From contig NW_003202922.1 in assembly GCF_000006405.1 (NCBI RefSeq), positions 1-24,568 of the forward strand: 24,568 nt of DNA. Reading direction: 5' to 3'. The notes under the pieces were generated by a model, which was given only the letters and a program-made list of their open reading frames with translations, did not search any database and was not told the DNA's origin. Shown in pieces: positions 9,676 to 19,696 of this stretch; position 1 is the first letter of the stretch, and each line of letters starts with the position of its first letter. The position numbers were made by a program, and so were the translations under genes. This DNA is from Perkinsus marinus ATCC 50983. Its lineage: Eukaryota > Perkinsozoa > Perkinsida > Perkinsidae.

Positions 9676-12600
9676 ATGAACCCTGAAATATATGCTACAA
9701 ATACATCTGGTCTCGTCCACTCTATGACCCAAGCTGCTACGACGGGCGTGCCCTCGACGAGTTCTCCTCCGTCGTCTCCCAGCTCTGGTGAGGTCTCGAC
9801 AAATTTGAGTGCTCCGCTAGATAGTATTCTTTTCCGGGGGAACTATGGGTTTTGGTTTCCGCTGGTTCAGTGGACTGTGTTGAATGAGCGCACCTCAGAG
9901 ATGGAGAAGTCACTTTCGACCGAAATTTAATGGTCGTGTGTGAGTTCGTCTGGGTTATCACTAACAGTTTCTTTGCCGGTTTGCCATGAATCTGAGACTA
10001 TCGTGACGAGAGCGCGCTTCAATGGTCTTTCATTCAGGCACAGGATGTCCGATGCCTGCAGTCACACCAGCAGCACTAGCGGCTCTGAGTGCGTGGATTC
10101 AAAAATCATCGCGGAATAACGCTGCGTCTGCTGCTGCTGCTGCTGTGAAACCACCACCAACAACGTAGATTATCCCACGGCATGAATCGAGCTCTTCGTT
10201 ATGTCTTCAGGCCCGCTCAACCTCCGGCCCATCTCTCAGCGAAGCAGACAGTCAATGCAGCATTGATAGATCGGCTGCGCGCGGAGATGCGAGTCAAGGC
10301 AGCATTCACACCGGCCGCGTCGCAGCCCAGTCGGTCAACACCGGTACAGCCCCCTCCTCCACCTGAACGCCAAGAGGTAAGATCTCGAAAAAGGTTTTTG
10401 ATGTTCCTGAATGCCTTTCTCTCAGTCCTCGACGTCGTCGGGATGGCTTCCAACGGTTCGAATTGCTGGTGCTCTCTGTGCTCACCAAGGTTGCTTCAAT
10501 AACGATTTAGCATGGAACGACACCGTGCCTGAGGCTGTCTTCCATGCAGGTGAATGACTCGTCCAGCTTAGTTAATCGACTTGTCATTTCTATCTTGTAG
10601 GCAACACACAACCGATGTATGCTGCTCGATCTCGGCGAGGTAACTCTAGTATGGCCACTTTCGGCCTATGTGCGACTCACTATAGGGAGATCAAGCTCGC
10701 CCTCTCAATGTTCCAGGTGACAATGGGGGATATGCTGTTCATAAAAATGACGGCTGATGAGCTAGTCTGTGCCAAGTCGTAGAGTATCAACAAGCCGTTC
10801 TTTGCTGCATTTTCAGCGTTCCAATTTGCCTACAGAGTACTTGGTGAGCACGTTGCGAGCACTTGATCAAGCGCGTGGCGTGCGAGAGACGGCACGAAGG
10901 GAAGGTATGGCTTCACAACGATATATGCTAGGCGTTCAAATGTTGTTCAGCATTTCCGACGCCTCCGCCTGAGCGAGTACCATCGAATTCCTCAGACGTC
11001 ATGCGGAATAGCTCAGTTGAGGCGGCCGAAGTCGTGCCGAAAATCGGTAAGCAAATAGAACGAACAGATTCTTCTATGTGCGAGAAGTGCACATGTTCGT
11101 ATTGTGTTTCGTCGTATATGCTGCAATGAGGATCTATGACACTCCACTACGGAGTTTTATGAACTTACGTCAGCTTCAGATGTCGAGGTCGTTGGCTCTG
11201 ATGACGAGGATGATGGAAGTGACGTGTTCGAGGCCATAGTTGTGACTGATGCACCTACGAATGACCCTACCGTAGCCTCGATCCGGGCTGAAGCTCCTCA
11301 AGACCAGCGTGCGGATGTTCCAGTCGCGGCTGATACTGTTCGAGACGACCCTGCGAGAGTTCCAGTCGCGGCTGATACTGTTCGAGACGACCATGCGGGA
11401 GTTCCAGTCGTAGCTGATACTGTTCGAGACGACCCTGCGAGAGTTCCAGTCGTAGCTGAAGCTGCTCAAGGCGAGCATGCTGAAGCCCCAGAGGTGACTG
11501 ATACTACTCCGAACGAGCGTGCGAGAGGTCTAGTCGTTGCTGATACTACGCAAGATGAACATGCGAGAGTCCCAGGCGTGGCTGAGGCTTCTCAAGATGA
11601 GCGTGCGACACTTCCTGTCGGAGCTACGGCTTTTCCCGGCGAATCTTCGATAACCCCGGTCACACCGGATGATCATCCGAAGGAACCTGTTATAGAGCGA
11701 GTCGAAGCTGATGATTACCAGGTCGGGGGTTTCTCCATTGGTGTGCATGCAGCTGATGGGACGAAGGACGGCCGAGACGAGTGAGCTGAAACACTCGGAA
11801 TCGCCCTCGAAATCGTATTTCTTCTCAGGGCGTCTGTATCCACAACAGCGGGCCCTTCGAGTGGTCGTGCTGTTGAGGAAGCGACAGTAGGGAACACATT
11901 GTGTGGCCATGAACAATTAGTACAAGCAGCGGCTGTATCCAGCACTGTGGTTGAGAAGCCGAGAGACACGACGTCTGGCGAGGCTTCCAAGCTGGTCATC
12001 CCGGAAGATGGTGAAAAACTCGAGGACAGTATTCTCGAGGAGCTGCATGGGAAACGGAGACTCTCCAGCACAAGCGTACTTGAGTGCACTCCAGCTGTGA
12101 AGAGGAAACGAAAAGAGCGACGACGACCGGCAACGAAGAGGAAAGCAACAGATGAAGTGAAGATATCAGTGGCTGAGGAAGGGACAGGAGACAAGTCAGG
12201 AACGAAGGTGGTAAGCCAGATGGAGTATCGAGGCTGCCCTTGGAAACGAGATTTTAGGAACCATCGATCACGACTGGTCGTGGGAAGGAAAATAAGGCGA
12301 ATGATGAAGCTAGATCCGTGAGGGATAGAAATATGATACAGAATTCAAATGCATCTTGTTCCATTGCTGAGGATGCTGCGAAAGAAATAGCGTCAGAAGC
12401 GGATGAGGAAGAAGAGGAAGTGTAAGTTGAGCTCGTAGTGTCTTCATCACTCATGCAAGGTTCATTGAGCAAATGCCTCATAGGACTTTGTTTTTTTTTC
12501 AGGTTTGCTGTGGAGAAGTTGCTGAAGTGGAAGCTGGATAACCGTGGACGTAGGAAATTCCTAGTCAAATGGGAGGGATACCCTCTTTCTGAGGCCTCGT

Positions 12601-12778
12601 GGGAGCCCGAAACAAATTTAAATAGGTACGGCGTGATCACGGCTTTTTGCAGAATCGATGGTCCACCATCTTTGTGATCAGTTCCATTGAAATTGATGAG
12701 CTGAAGGCAGCAGTGCTAACGAAGCCTCCGTCCATCGGTCGACGGAGTCACGCCAAGAAGATATCACGTCGATTTTGA
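9676..12778 (+). CDS. Chromodomain protein with Cys/His motif and 14-residue repeats
   Basis: Chromodomains bind methylated lysine on histone tails; this is probably a nuclear chromatin reader. Twelve exons keep phase throughout: 9676-9787, 10038-10164, 10211-10376, 10426-10549, 10601-10716, 10817-10904, 10951-11046, 11180-11780, 11829-12210, 12258-12421, 12503-12625 and 12682-12778, about 731 residues. In order: Ser/Pro/Ala-rich N-terminus; a possible zinc site C153-x4-C158 and C200-x2-H203; acidic GSDDEDDGSD near 285; eight or so 14-residue repeats from 309; a basic KRKRKERRR stretch near 567; and the chromodomain at about 659-715 (VFAVEKLLKWKL ... RKFLVKWEGYPLSEASWEPE). The three cage positions are aromatic: F660, W682 and Y685. 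The last exon (EIDELKAAVL ... RRSHAKKISRRF) supplies the closing helix; reading on without splicing would end at 12677 instead. No chromoshadow domain is seen. Confidence 0.85.
11275..11637 (+). repeat. 42-bp coding tandem repeat
   Basis: About eight and a half in-frame units of 42 bp inside exon 8 of the chromodomain gene. The consensus peptide is VPVAADTVRDDPAR. Units starting at 11317, 11359 and 11401 are almost identical in DNA, so amplification there is recent; the flanking units (11275, 11443, 11485, 11527, 11569, 11611) have diverged. The peptide is acidic and probably disordered. Confidence 0.9.
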
Positions 12779-13367
12779 TTGTTGTTATATATTCTTTGTT
12801 CTCGTACACGTACTGAATTTCAAAAACTGGACGCCTTCTACTGTGCGAGTTATCACACTATATTATTTTACCTTTCCTTTGGGCTATACTATTGAAATGG
12901 CAAGCTGTCTGTAAGTAGAAGGAACACGAGCGACCCTGTCTCAGTTGACTTTTTTGTCGAGTTTGGTTTGGCGAGCAAATGCTTGGGTACAAAAAAGGTG
13001 GTCATCTCAGCATTCGCGGAGACACGGTATGAGTAAAACAGCGTCACGACCAGTGGGCGCAATGTATATCTCGAAAAGTACTCCAGTGTTACAATAGCCG
13101 TGAATAGAAATGGGTACGGTTTTAGGATTCTCAGCTATATCATTGAAACTTTGAGTAATGCATCGAAAACAGTCGGTAAAAGTTGAAAAATGGCATTTTT
13201 TCCAAAGAAGATATTCGAAATTATGGTAGACGGCTGAATTGACCCGAAAATGCCGTACGGGTGGCGATCAAGTATCTCGTCAACCAGATTTGGGAGGGTT
13301 GGGGAATGCATCATCAGGTTGGAGCTCTGTGGGTTCTCGACGGAGTCTTGCAGCTTTTGTGACGCAT
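12779..13367. other. Intergenic spacer
   Basis: 3' flank of the chromodomain gene and 5' flank of the AAA+ gene. The AAA+ frame stays open upstream to 13239 without an ATG, so an earlier exon is possible. The minus ORF at 13135-13521 is antisense and has no splice partner. No RNA gene or repeat was seen. Confidence 0.35.
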
Positions 13368-15368
13368 ATGAGCTCACTCGACGGGGAGCAGCAGCAGAGG
13401 AACGGGAATCGGCTGCGATCAGCGGAATCGCTGTATGTACTCCGAGACTTCCTCCGAGGAACTCGCTATCCAGTCGCTTCGAGAGTAATGCATGGATATT
13501 TGTTTGCAGCATCATCATCAACCGTGCCGCCAGAGACAGTCATTGTGACACAGTTGCTCTCAGGCGTTAGTCGTCGAGTGTGGTGGAAGTACTCCTGGCT
13601 GTAGGAGATCTACCATGCGTTGCGTCTCTCAATGGATCCGCAGATTCTGTGGAAATTCATCTGCGGCAGAGGTTGAGGAATACGGTTTCAATGAGCTGTG
13701 GAAGTGAGATGTTTAATCGTTGGAAAAGTGATGATGTGGTTGCTTAGGAAATATGAGGGCTGCTCTATGGATATGCTAGAGAGTATCGTTGAGGACCTCT
13801 CCAGTATGGAGGACGCGAAGCGAGTCATCGTGATTCGAGACCCGATGGCATGTATGCGAACTGTAGATGATGATGCTGCTGCTGTGGCCTCGGGGGGTGA
13901 CGCTGATGTGGATGGAGATGATGAAGATTGGGGGGAAGAACAATCGGTGGTGGGTTACCCATCTCGTCCATCCTGATGTTTGGCTAAATGTGATGTACTT
14001 GTTCAGGCTCGTAAATCACTGGACTCAACGCTCGGCCTAGTTTTGTGGCTCGCTAGGAGTGTTCCTATAGGAGTGAGAATCGTCCTGTTGGTGCCTTCTG
14101 GAGCTACCACGGACATGTTCGGAGAGTTCTGCGGAGTCATGCGTCTGACTGTTGGAGAGGTAGGATGTTACTTCAGCTTGATGCAGTTTGTTGTTTACGA
14201 GTCCTGTTGCTGCAAGCGCTCCTGTGGTTATCATATCTGATGCCTCTAGGTCCGCGATCTCTCTGGTTCTACCAGTGAGCTGCCGGTAAATCCTTCCGGA
14301 CCATTGGTGGAGTTACTTGCTCATCATCAAGCTAGTCGTAGCTTGTCCCATACCCGAGGCGGTCTGGTAGGATGAGAGCACCTCGTAATTGTTCATTTTG
14401 ATAGTTGTCGATCAGATATGTGTCAGTGGCCCTAGTGGCAGTGGGAAGACGGACGAGTTGCGGAGGCTGAGAGCGTTCGTGTCCTCTGGAAAGGCTGTTG
14501 AAGTAATTCCATGTTATTCTGGTACACGTACTTTAGGTCCATCAAAGTTACCTGTGCGTTCAGTCGCGTGTTGATATGGTCGTTTCAGGTACGCATCGCG
14601 GACGTTGTGGCTGCAGAACTGGGTGAATCTCAAAGGCGACTACGCAAGGTGAACATTGCATTAGGAGGGGAAGTGAAACGATGATAGCAGTAGCAGTCTG
14701 CGGCATTCTAAACTAGCTGAGACTGTCTCTGACAATAGACATTAAGCAACTCGAGGATAGAGGCATTCTGAACGCCTCTGAAGGAGCGTGCCACCTTCTT
14801 GGGCAAATCACGGCATTTTTGATTTCTCTTCCAACAAGGACAGTTTCCCTTTGAAATTGATAGCCACTCTCATAGCGGATACTATATCAAGAGGAATAGA
14901 TGATACTCGTGACCATTCCTTATTGTCTGGGAGTTACGGGCTGTTTCTTGGGGACAGTTTATGATTATGTTACTCCATTGCATCCACATTCATGTCTACT
15001 GATTTTACTGCGAGTATCTTTCAGATTTATAGCGAACTAGCCTCTTGTTCGCGGTTCTCTCCGACTGTTCCGGCGGTCGCGATGTTCGATGATTGCGATT
15101 TGTGGGTGACAAGCGCTGGAAGAGTGATGGGGGAGATCCTCTCGCAATGGACTGCTCTGCTTGATGTGCACAAGGGGGATGTTTGGACGGTGAGTGCTTT
15201 GTGAGTGCTCTCTATCGCCTTGGCCAGCAGTCGATGATGTCAAGCAATGAGGAATGCATCTCTCAGGTGGTGACATGCGAAGATCGAGAAGGGCTCCCTG
15301 AGTCATTGAGTTGTCGTGTCACCAACTGGATATGTCTCTCTGATGCGCGTCACTTAGCAAATACGTAA
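13368..15368 (+). CDS. Divergent AAA+ ATPase with two ATPase modules
   Basis: Proposed exons: 13368-13588, 13644-13703, 13748-13946, 14007-14159, 14250-14366, 14416-14502, 14589-14648, 15025-15189 and 15267-15368, about 387 residues with consistent phases. The second module is clear: Walker A GPSGSGKT at residues 255-262, then VEVRIADVVAAELGESQRRL, Walker B VAMFDDCD at 317-324, and a sensor-1-like WTVVTCEDREGLPESL. The first module is degenerate: RSAESLYVLRDFLRG, no P-loop in VMHGYLFAASSSTVPPETV, a Walker-B-like KRVIVIRDP, and VRIVLLVPSG in sensor-1 position, with an Asp/Gly-rich insert. One dead and one intact module recalls PEX1/PEX6 or CDC48-type double-ring ATPases, but no arginine finger or lid is visible. 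A further exon, 15507-15618, can be joined by a donor at 15365 and would replace the stop. The exact 5' end and the 13588/13644 junction are the least certain. Confidence 0.6.
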
Positions 15369-16074
15369 ACGTTGAGTTTCTTCTCGTCACCTGCTCTGTG
15401 TTCTGTCCGCGAGTTACACACGGTGTATGAAAAGCCCTGCTGAAAGTCTCTGACGATGGGGTGGCTATGGCTTATTAACTGCTTACAAACAGATGCTTGT
15501 TGTGAGCTTCTACGATACCACTATTACAACCATTGCGTTCAAACAATGGAGATCGGGTATGCTGGAATTGATGTTTGAGGTATCGAGCACATTCCCGCGG
15601 TTAAGGAATTCCAAGTGATCAAAAAAGGAAGTGGAGCTTTATCTGCATTTCTAATTGCGCTCGCCACACTGATCGATCTGCATATGTGGTGACTCGCCAC
15701 TGGCGAGTAGACTTGAATATACAGGATTTAATTTGGAACTGCAAAGCCTATACGCTTGTTGACAAGCTTGGATGATATAAAAACGAGTGATCAGTGGTAA
15801 CCCTCACTCTAGTCCCCAGCTGCGTGTTTGATTCACGCTTCATTCGGGCAGAGGCCTCCACAGAGGAGGCGATTGAGGCGTTGCAGTCTTGTAACGGCAC
15901 TTGGTATTCCACGATACGCTCGACTTGATGGTTATTCTGCTGAATATTCTTAGACTAGTACGTTGGAGTTTTTGACAGTCTAAGGCGGGCGTAATAGTTG
16001 ACTGAGGAACTCCACCATGTGAGCACAGTCTTGGACTTTGTTGTTCTGCAGTTCCTTCGAACCGTCTTATCGAA
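15369..16074. other. Spacer downstream of the AAA+ gene
   Basis: Contains an open exon-like stretch 15507-15618 (FYDTTITTIAFKQWRSGMLE, stop at 15616-15618) that may be the true last exon of the AAA+ gene. Beyond that nothing convincing. Just before the A49 start, a pyrimidine tract with AG at 16050-16051 lies 24 nt upstream of the ATG. Confidence 0.35.
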
Positions 16075-17108
16075 ATGTCGTCGTCAGTGACGGCTGTCGT
16101 ACCCACGACCTCTGCAGGGGAGGCCGTCCCCATCGCGGTAATAGAAGTGGAACTGTGCACGAGGTTTAGCGTAACACTATTTTGATTGTATATCCTCAGT
16201 GCTTGGGCCAGAGACCTGATGACTCGATCCTTGCTGGTCTTTATATGAATGTTGAGTCAAGGAAACGCAGAGGAAAGGAGCGGTAGTATCCACGAACGAT
16301 TCTCGTTGGTCCTCATCAACGTTATTCAGAGTGCGCTTGGCCGGTGGGTATAAGGAGAATCACAACGTCGAGTTGGTGGGAGAGCCCCAACCCCGAGGGC
16401 CTACTAAGCTCGCAGTTGGGGTTAAGAGGAAGGGCCATGATGGGAAAATGTAGCTGGTGTGGGGGCATTCCTATACTCAGTGCAAGTGTTCCGTGCTCTT
16501 GGTCGTAGCTGTGCGTGATAATTATGCATTCAGGTACATCTTCCCGGCTTGTGCATTCGATGTGTCGACTAACATCAAGCACGAGGGAGTTATTGGAGCG
16601 TTGGAGAAGGCCAAATCTAGCACCGCCACTACTTGTACTAGGGATGGCTCGTTTCACCGAGGACTGTTGGCCTTCTATGGCGTTCAGTGTGATTGTTGTT
16701 GTCCTCAGCTAACTGGGCGGACAAGCGTGGAGATCTCATCACATCGTTTGCACCTGTTAAAAAGAAGCGTCAGCTCAATAGTAATAGGAGGGCGATCATT
16801 TTAGCTCGCTAAGAGCGTGCGTTATCGCATACTTCGACAACTTGGGCCGTTGTTCTTGTGGGAAACGGTGTATGTGATGTCATTGTAGGTTTCTTGGCCA
16901 ACCGAGTGACTGATGATCGTATCGAGAACTTCGGTCAAGCTAAGCGCACCTTGCAGAAGAGGCTTTCGGAATTCTCAGAATCCCCTCAAGATGAGGATAT
17001 CAGATATGAGCTCAAGTCAGAGGCATCGCCTGCTAAGAAGGCCAAGAAGGACATTCCGGAAGGCGTTCCTAAGAGTAGTATTAGTAGTAGTAGTATTAGT
17101 AGTAGTAG

Positions 17109-17153
<45 letters not shown>

Positions 17154-18487
17154 AGGCTGTGCTGTGCTGTTCACCGTGTGCTTGTTTAGGTGTGTATAGA
17201 CAAATGAAGGAGTTCTTGCCCACTTTCGATGCGCATGTATCCAAGGTTGAGAAGATCTTCGATCTCAGTCGGGAGCTATTCACGAAGGAACTGGTATGTG
17301 ATGATAGCTGTTCCCTCTTTCTGTGCTCCTGTGAAATGAAGCCTTGTTTGTTCTCAGCTTAGCAAGGCGGATGTGCAGAAGAGCGACTTGGCGTGGGAGT
17401 TATGCGAGTGGTTGAAGCAGGGGTAGTACTGTGCTGCCCCTTATTCGCCCCCGAGAGCTTACTGGGATACTCTTGTTAGAGCTCGAGTTGGTCATAAGTG
17501 TACGAAGCCGAATATGGACCCTGTGTTCTCTTCCCGTATCATCCTTGACCTTGGCCGACAGTGAGTCAGGTGCTCGTGGTATCTTCTGATACTATGTGTT
17601 TTAGGTTTACGACTTGCCCTGTAGCCAACCGCAAATACAAGGTCCACGACTTCGCCTCGCGTCTTGTCATCGTTATCGGTCTCCTTCGCCTCTTCCAGGT
17701 GAGTATTGGTAATCTGTTATTCTAGAAATGTCGGGTAGGGTCTAGGTGATTGTTCTCATTATTATTATTTTTCTTGTTGCTGTTATTATTGTTAGTGTAT
17801 TTGTTGGTGTTGTCAAGGCAACTTGAAAGTTTCATCCCTTCAGTTACGTCGAGAGAATCGTCTCTCATTCGATGAGACCAACACTTGGGGAGTTCCCGTC
17901 CCGGTAAGTGGTTGCTTGGGGTCGATGAGGACTATCTCTGGAGATATGCAATCCGGAGGTTGAATGTAACTTCATTCCTTCTAGCTCGCAAACTCCCTGT
18001 GGTACATCTTCAACGGTGAGAACCCGAGCGTGAAGAGAATGTCTGGTAGTACATCGCCTCTGCTGATTGATATTAATCATCCCTCTACTGCTTAGTGACC
18101 AGCAACTACAAGCTCTGCTGCTACCTGATTATCTCGATACTGGCACTAGCACAGGCTCCGGCTTGGTCGTTCGAGTGAGTAGAGTACGTTTATGGTAATC
18201 GTGGTGATGGTGACACTCGTTAGGTTCTGTCACCTTTGCGAGGACGTCCCCACTATGAAGGACAAGGAGCTCTTTCAGGTCATTCACTGTCACTGTCGAT
18301 GATATATACGGGTTGTTGTTGTTAGACTCTGTGCTTCTGTGGCATCAAGGTGTCGGGAGGCATGGAGAAGCTTCGAGGGAAGTTGACGGCACCGTTACGC
18401 CCGATAATGCTGAATCAAGGTAATATAAGAGGATAGTGGGGTATGTGATAGGTATTGGCTTCAGGTGGGGCTAGACGGAGGCCTTGA
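16075..18487 (+). CDS. RPA49: RNA polymerase I subunit A49 (POLR1E/PAF53 family)
   Basis: A49 pairs with A34.5 on RNA polymerase I in the nucleolus and aids rRNA gene initiation and elongation. Sixteen exons keep phase: 16075-16137, 16200-16282, 16330-16449, 16534-16634, 16709-16780, 16889-17074, 17190-17293, 17358-17422, 17456-17560, 17605-17698, 17844-17903, 17985-18015, 18096-18174, 18224-18278, 18326-18419 and 18465-18487, giving 444 residues, close to the family length. Residues ~50-115 fit the N-terminal dimerisation domain (NVELVGEPQ, KLAVGVKRKGHDGKMYIFPA). NWADKRGDLITSFAPVKKKR near 124 matches the 'R..L..aFG..KaKk' linker, then LPTFDAHVSKVEKIF. The tail (CCYLIISILALAQAP, LCFCGIKVSGGMEKLRGKL, TAPL) fits the tandem winged helix. 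The exon 8/9 junction (33-nt intron 17423-17455, acceptor CCGAG) removes an in-frame TAG and is the least usual. The family call is from motif recognition. Confidence 0.8.
17074..17153 (+). repeat. AGT trinucleotide microsatellite at a splice donor
   Basis: About 25 AGT units with a few ATT/AGG variants. It starts exactly at the exon 6 boundary of the A49 gene. Each unit reads A|GTAGT, so each is a possible donor in the same phase. Translated, it would be a serine run; I place it in the intron (17075-17189). Confidence 0.85.
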
Positions 18488-19197
18488 ATGAAGGGATAGG
18501 AGCAAATCACGTTAACGTCTTTCTACGGAAACATTTACCACTCAAGCTAGGTTGGTTCAGTGTTTGTGTAGTTGAGTTGTCAATGTTGTCGGTGTACTGC
18601 GCATAGTCAGACGGTTTAGTTCGGATAGAGTATGTCTATATTAGTAAGAACGCGAGAATAGTACTAAGGGGTGATCCCTGAGAGATTCATATGGATTATA
18701 TATTTGCTTTTTTCCTGTTGGGTGTCTCCTATCCCACGTTCGACATCTCTCGTGCCGTTTAGAGCGATAGCTCGTAGATTCTCTCCGACCCCATCTCGCA
18801 GGAGATCCAGTGATATGAGTCAATCCTCTCGAGAATCTGAAGCATTGACCCATTCCGTGGCTTTGGGGGCCTCTCCAGTATAGGTGGAGATCGTGGGCCG
18901 GTGAAGGTCGATCCGAAATTAGTCACACAATGAGCACTGAGCCTCTCTTCCTGATGTGTCCTTCGATATGTCGAACCTGAACTTGAGTTACAGTACATTG
19001 ACGCGTCCCATGTTGATCACTCGTTTCCGTCCTCGAAAGAACTTTTGATGTACTGGTTACTGCCTCGTACTGCCGAGGAATGACTTGTGTTCAGTCGTGG
19101 TGGCTCACCGGAGGTAAATCAGTATAGTTCAACTTCAGATTCACTGTTAACGGGACAAAGCGGGACAATGGGTAATAAACCAATCAATCATCGCAAA
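18488..19197. other. Spacer between A49 gene and tRNA
   Basis: No exon chain found. A short ATG frame at 18691 (MDYIFAFFLLGVSYPTFDIS) resembles a signal peptide but stops after 23 codons and no good splice partner was found. Other ORFs here are unsupported. Confidence 0.35.
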
Positions 19198-19270
19198 TAC
19201 CAGGAGCGGGGATTGAACCCGCGACCTTCTGCGTGTAAGGCAGACGTCATAACCACTAGACTATCCCGGC
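19198..19270 (-). tRNA. tRNA-Val (anticodon UAC)
   Basis: A complete 73-nt cloverleaf on the minus strand, no intron. Acceptor GCCGGGA pairs with TCCTGGT (two G-U pairs), discriminator A. D arm GTC/GAC with loop TAGTGGTTAT; anticodon stem TCTGC/GCAGA with loop CTTACAC, giving anticodon TAC; T arm GCGGG-TTCAATC-CCCGC. The internal A box (TAGTCTAGTGG) and B box (GGTTCAATCCC) are intact, so it is very likely functional. Confidence 0.95.
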
Positions 19271-19696
19271 TATAAAACAGATTGTGTGCTGTAATCGCTT
19301 GTGTGTGAATCTCGGCCTTGTAATTACGAAGCGTGGCTGAAGGCATCAACGCAAGCATACAGTGGAGGGACAATGTAATCTAATTGCTTTTTGTCATGCT
19401 CGCTCTTCGGGTGTCATACACTTGCACTGAACGACCGTAGAAATGAGCGCTCGCCCGATGGTTTGCGACAAGCAAATCAGTTATCATCTTCATGTCGCAA
19501 CCAAAGAATGAGATGTTCCTTTTCTGCATGTTTAGCAGATCAGTGCGTTGCCTGCTATTACACTTGTAAAAGTTTCTTCTCAAATTTGCGCGAGCGCTTC
19601 CGCACAATAATCTCAGGTTGATTCGAACGGGGTTGACTTTTCCTTGGACTCGGAATTGATGGGTCTAGTTGCATTGGTTTCTTCTCCCATCTGCAT
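19271..19696. other. Spacer between tRNA and BUD23 relic
   Basis: About 430 nt containing the tRNA 5' flank. Two overlapping ORFs on opposite strands (19380-19621) look like chance. No repeat or motif noted. Confidence 0.35.

Noticed and set aside
9565-9930. Single 121-residue ORF
   Set aside because: It runs through a good donor at 9788; the spliced chain into the chromodomain gene keeps phase and gives a sensible protein.
11176-11478. Minus-strand ORF with repeated SISRDWNSR-like units
   Set aside because: Antisense shadow of the 42-bp repeat in the chromodomain gene.
11275-11637. Possible CRISPR-like or satellite array
   Set aside because: Units are contiguous, in frame and coding, with no spacers.
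12626-12677. Read-through end of the chromodomain gene (YGVITAFCRIDGPPSL)
   Set aside because: Open in frame, but splicing 12625 to 12682 gives a better closing helix and a basic tail; kept as an alternative only.
13135-13521. Minus-strand ORF starting MMMMLQTN
   Set aside because: Antisense to the first AAA+ exon, no splice partner, no domain.
16913-17362. ORFs encoding poly-Val, poly-Ser, poly-Leu or poly-Thr across the AGT repeat
   Set aside because: They are frame readings of the microsatellite on both strands; the A49 exon chain explains the locus.
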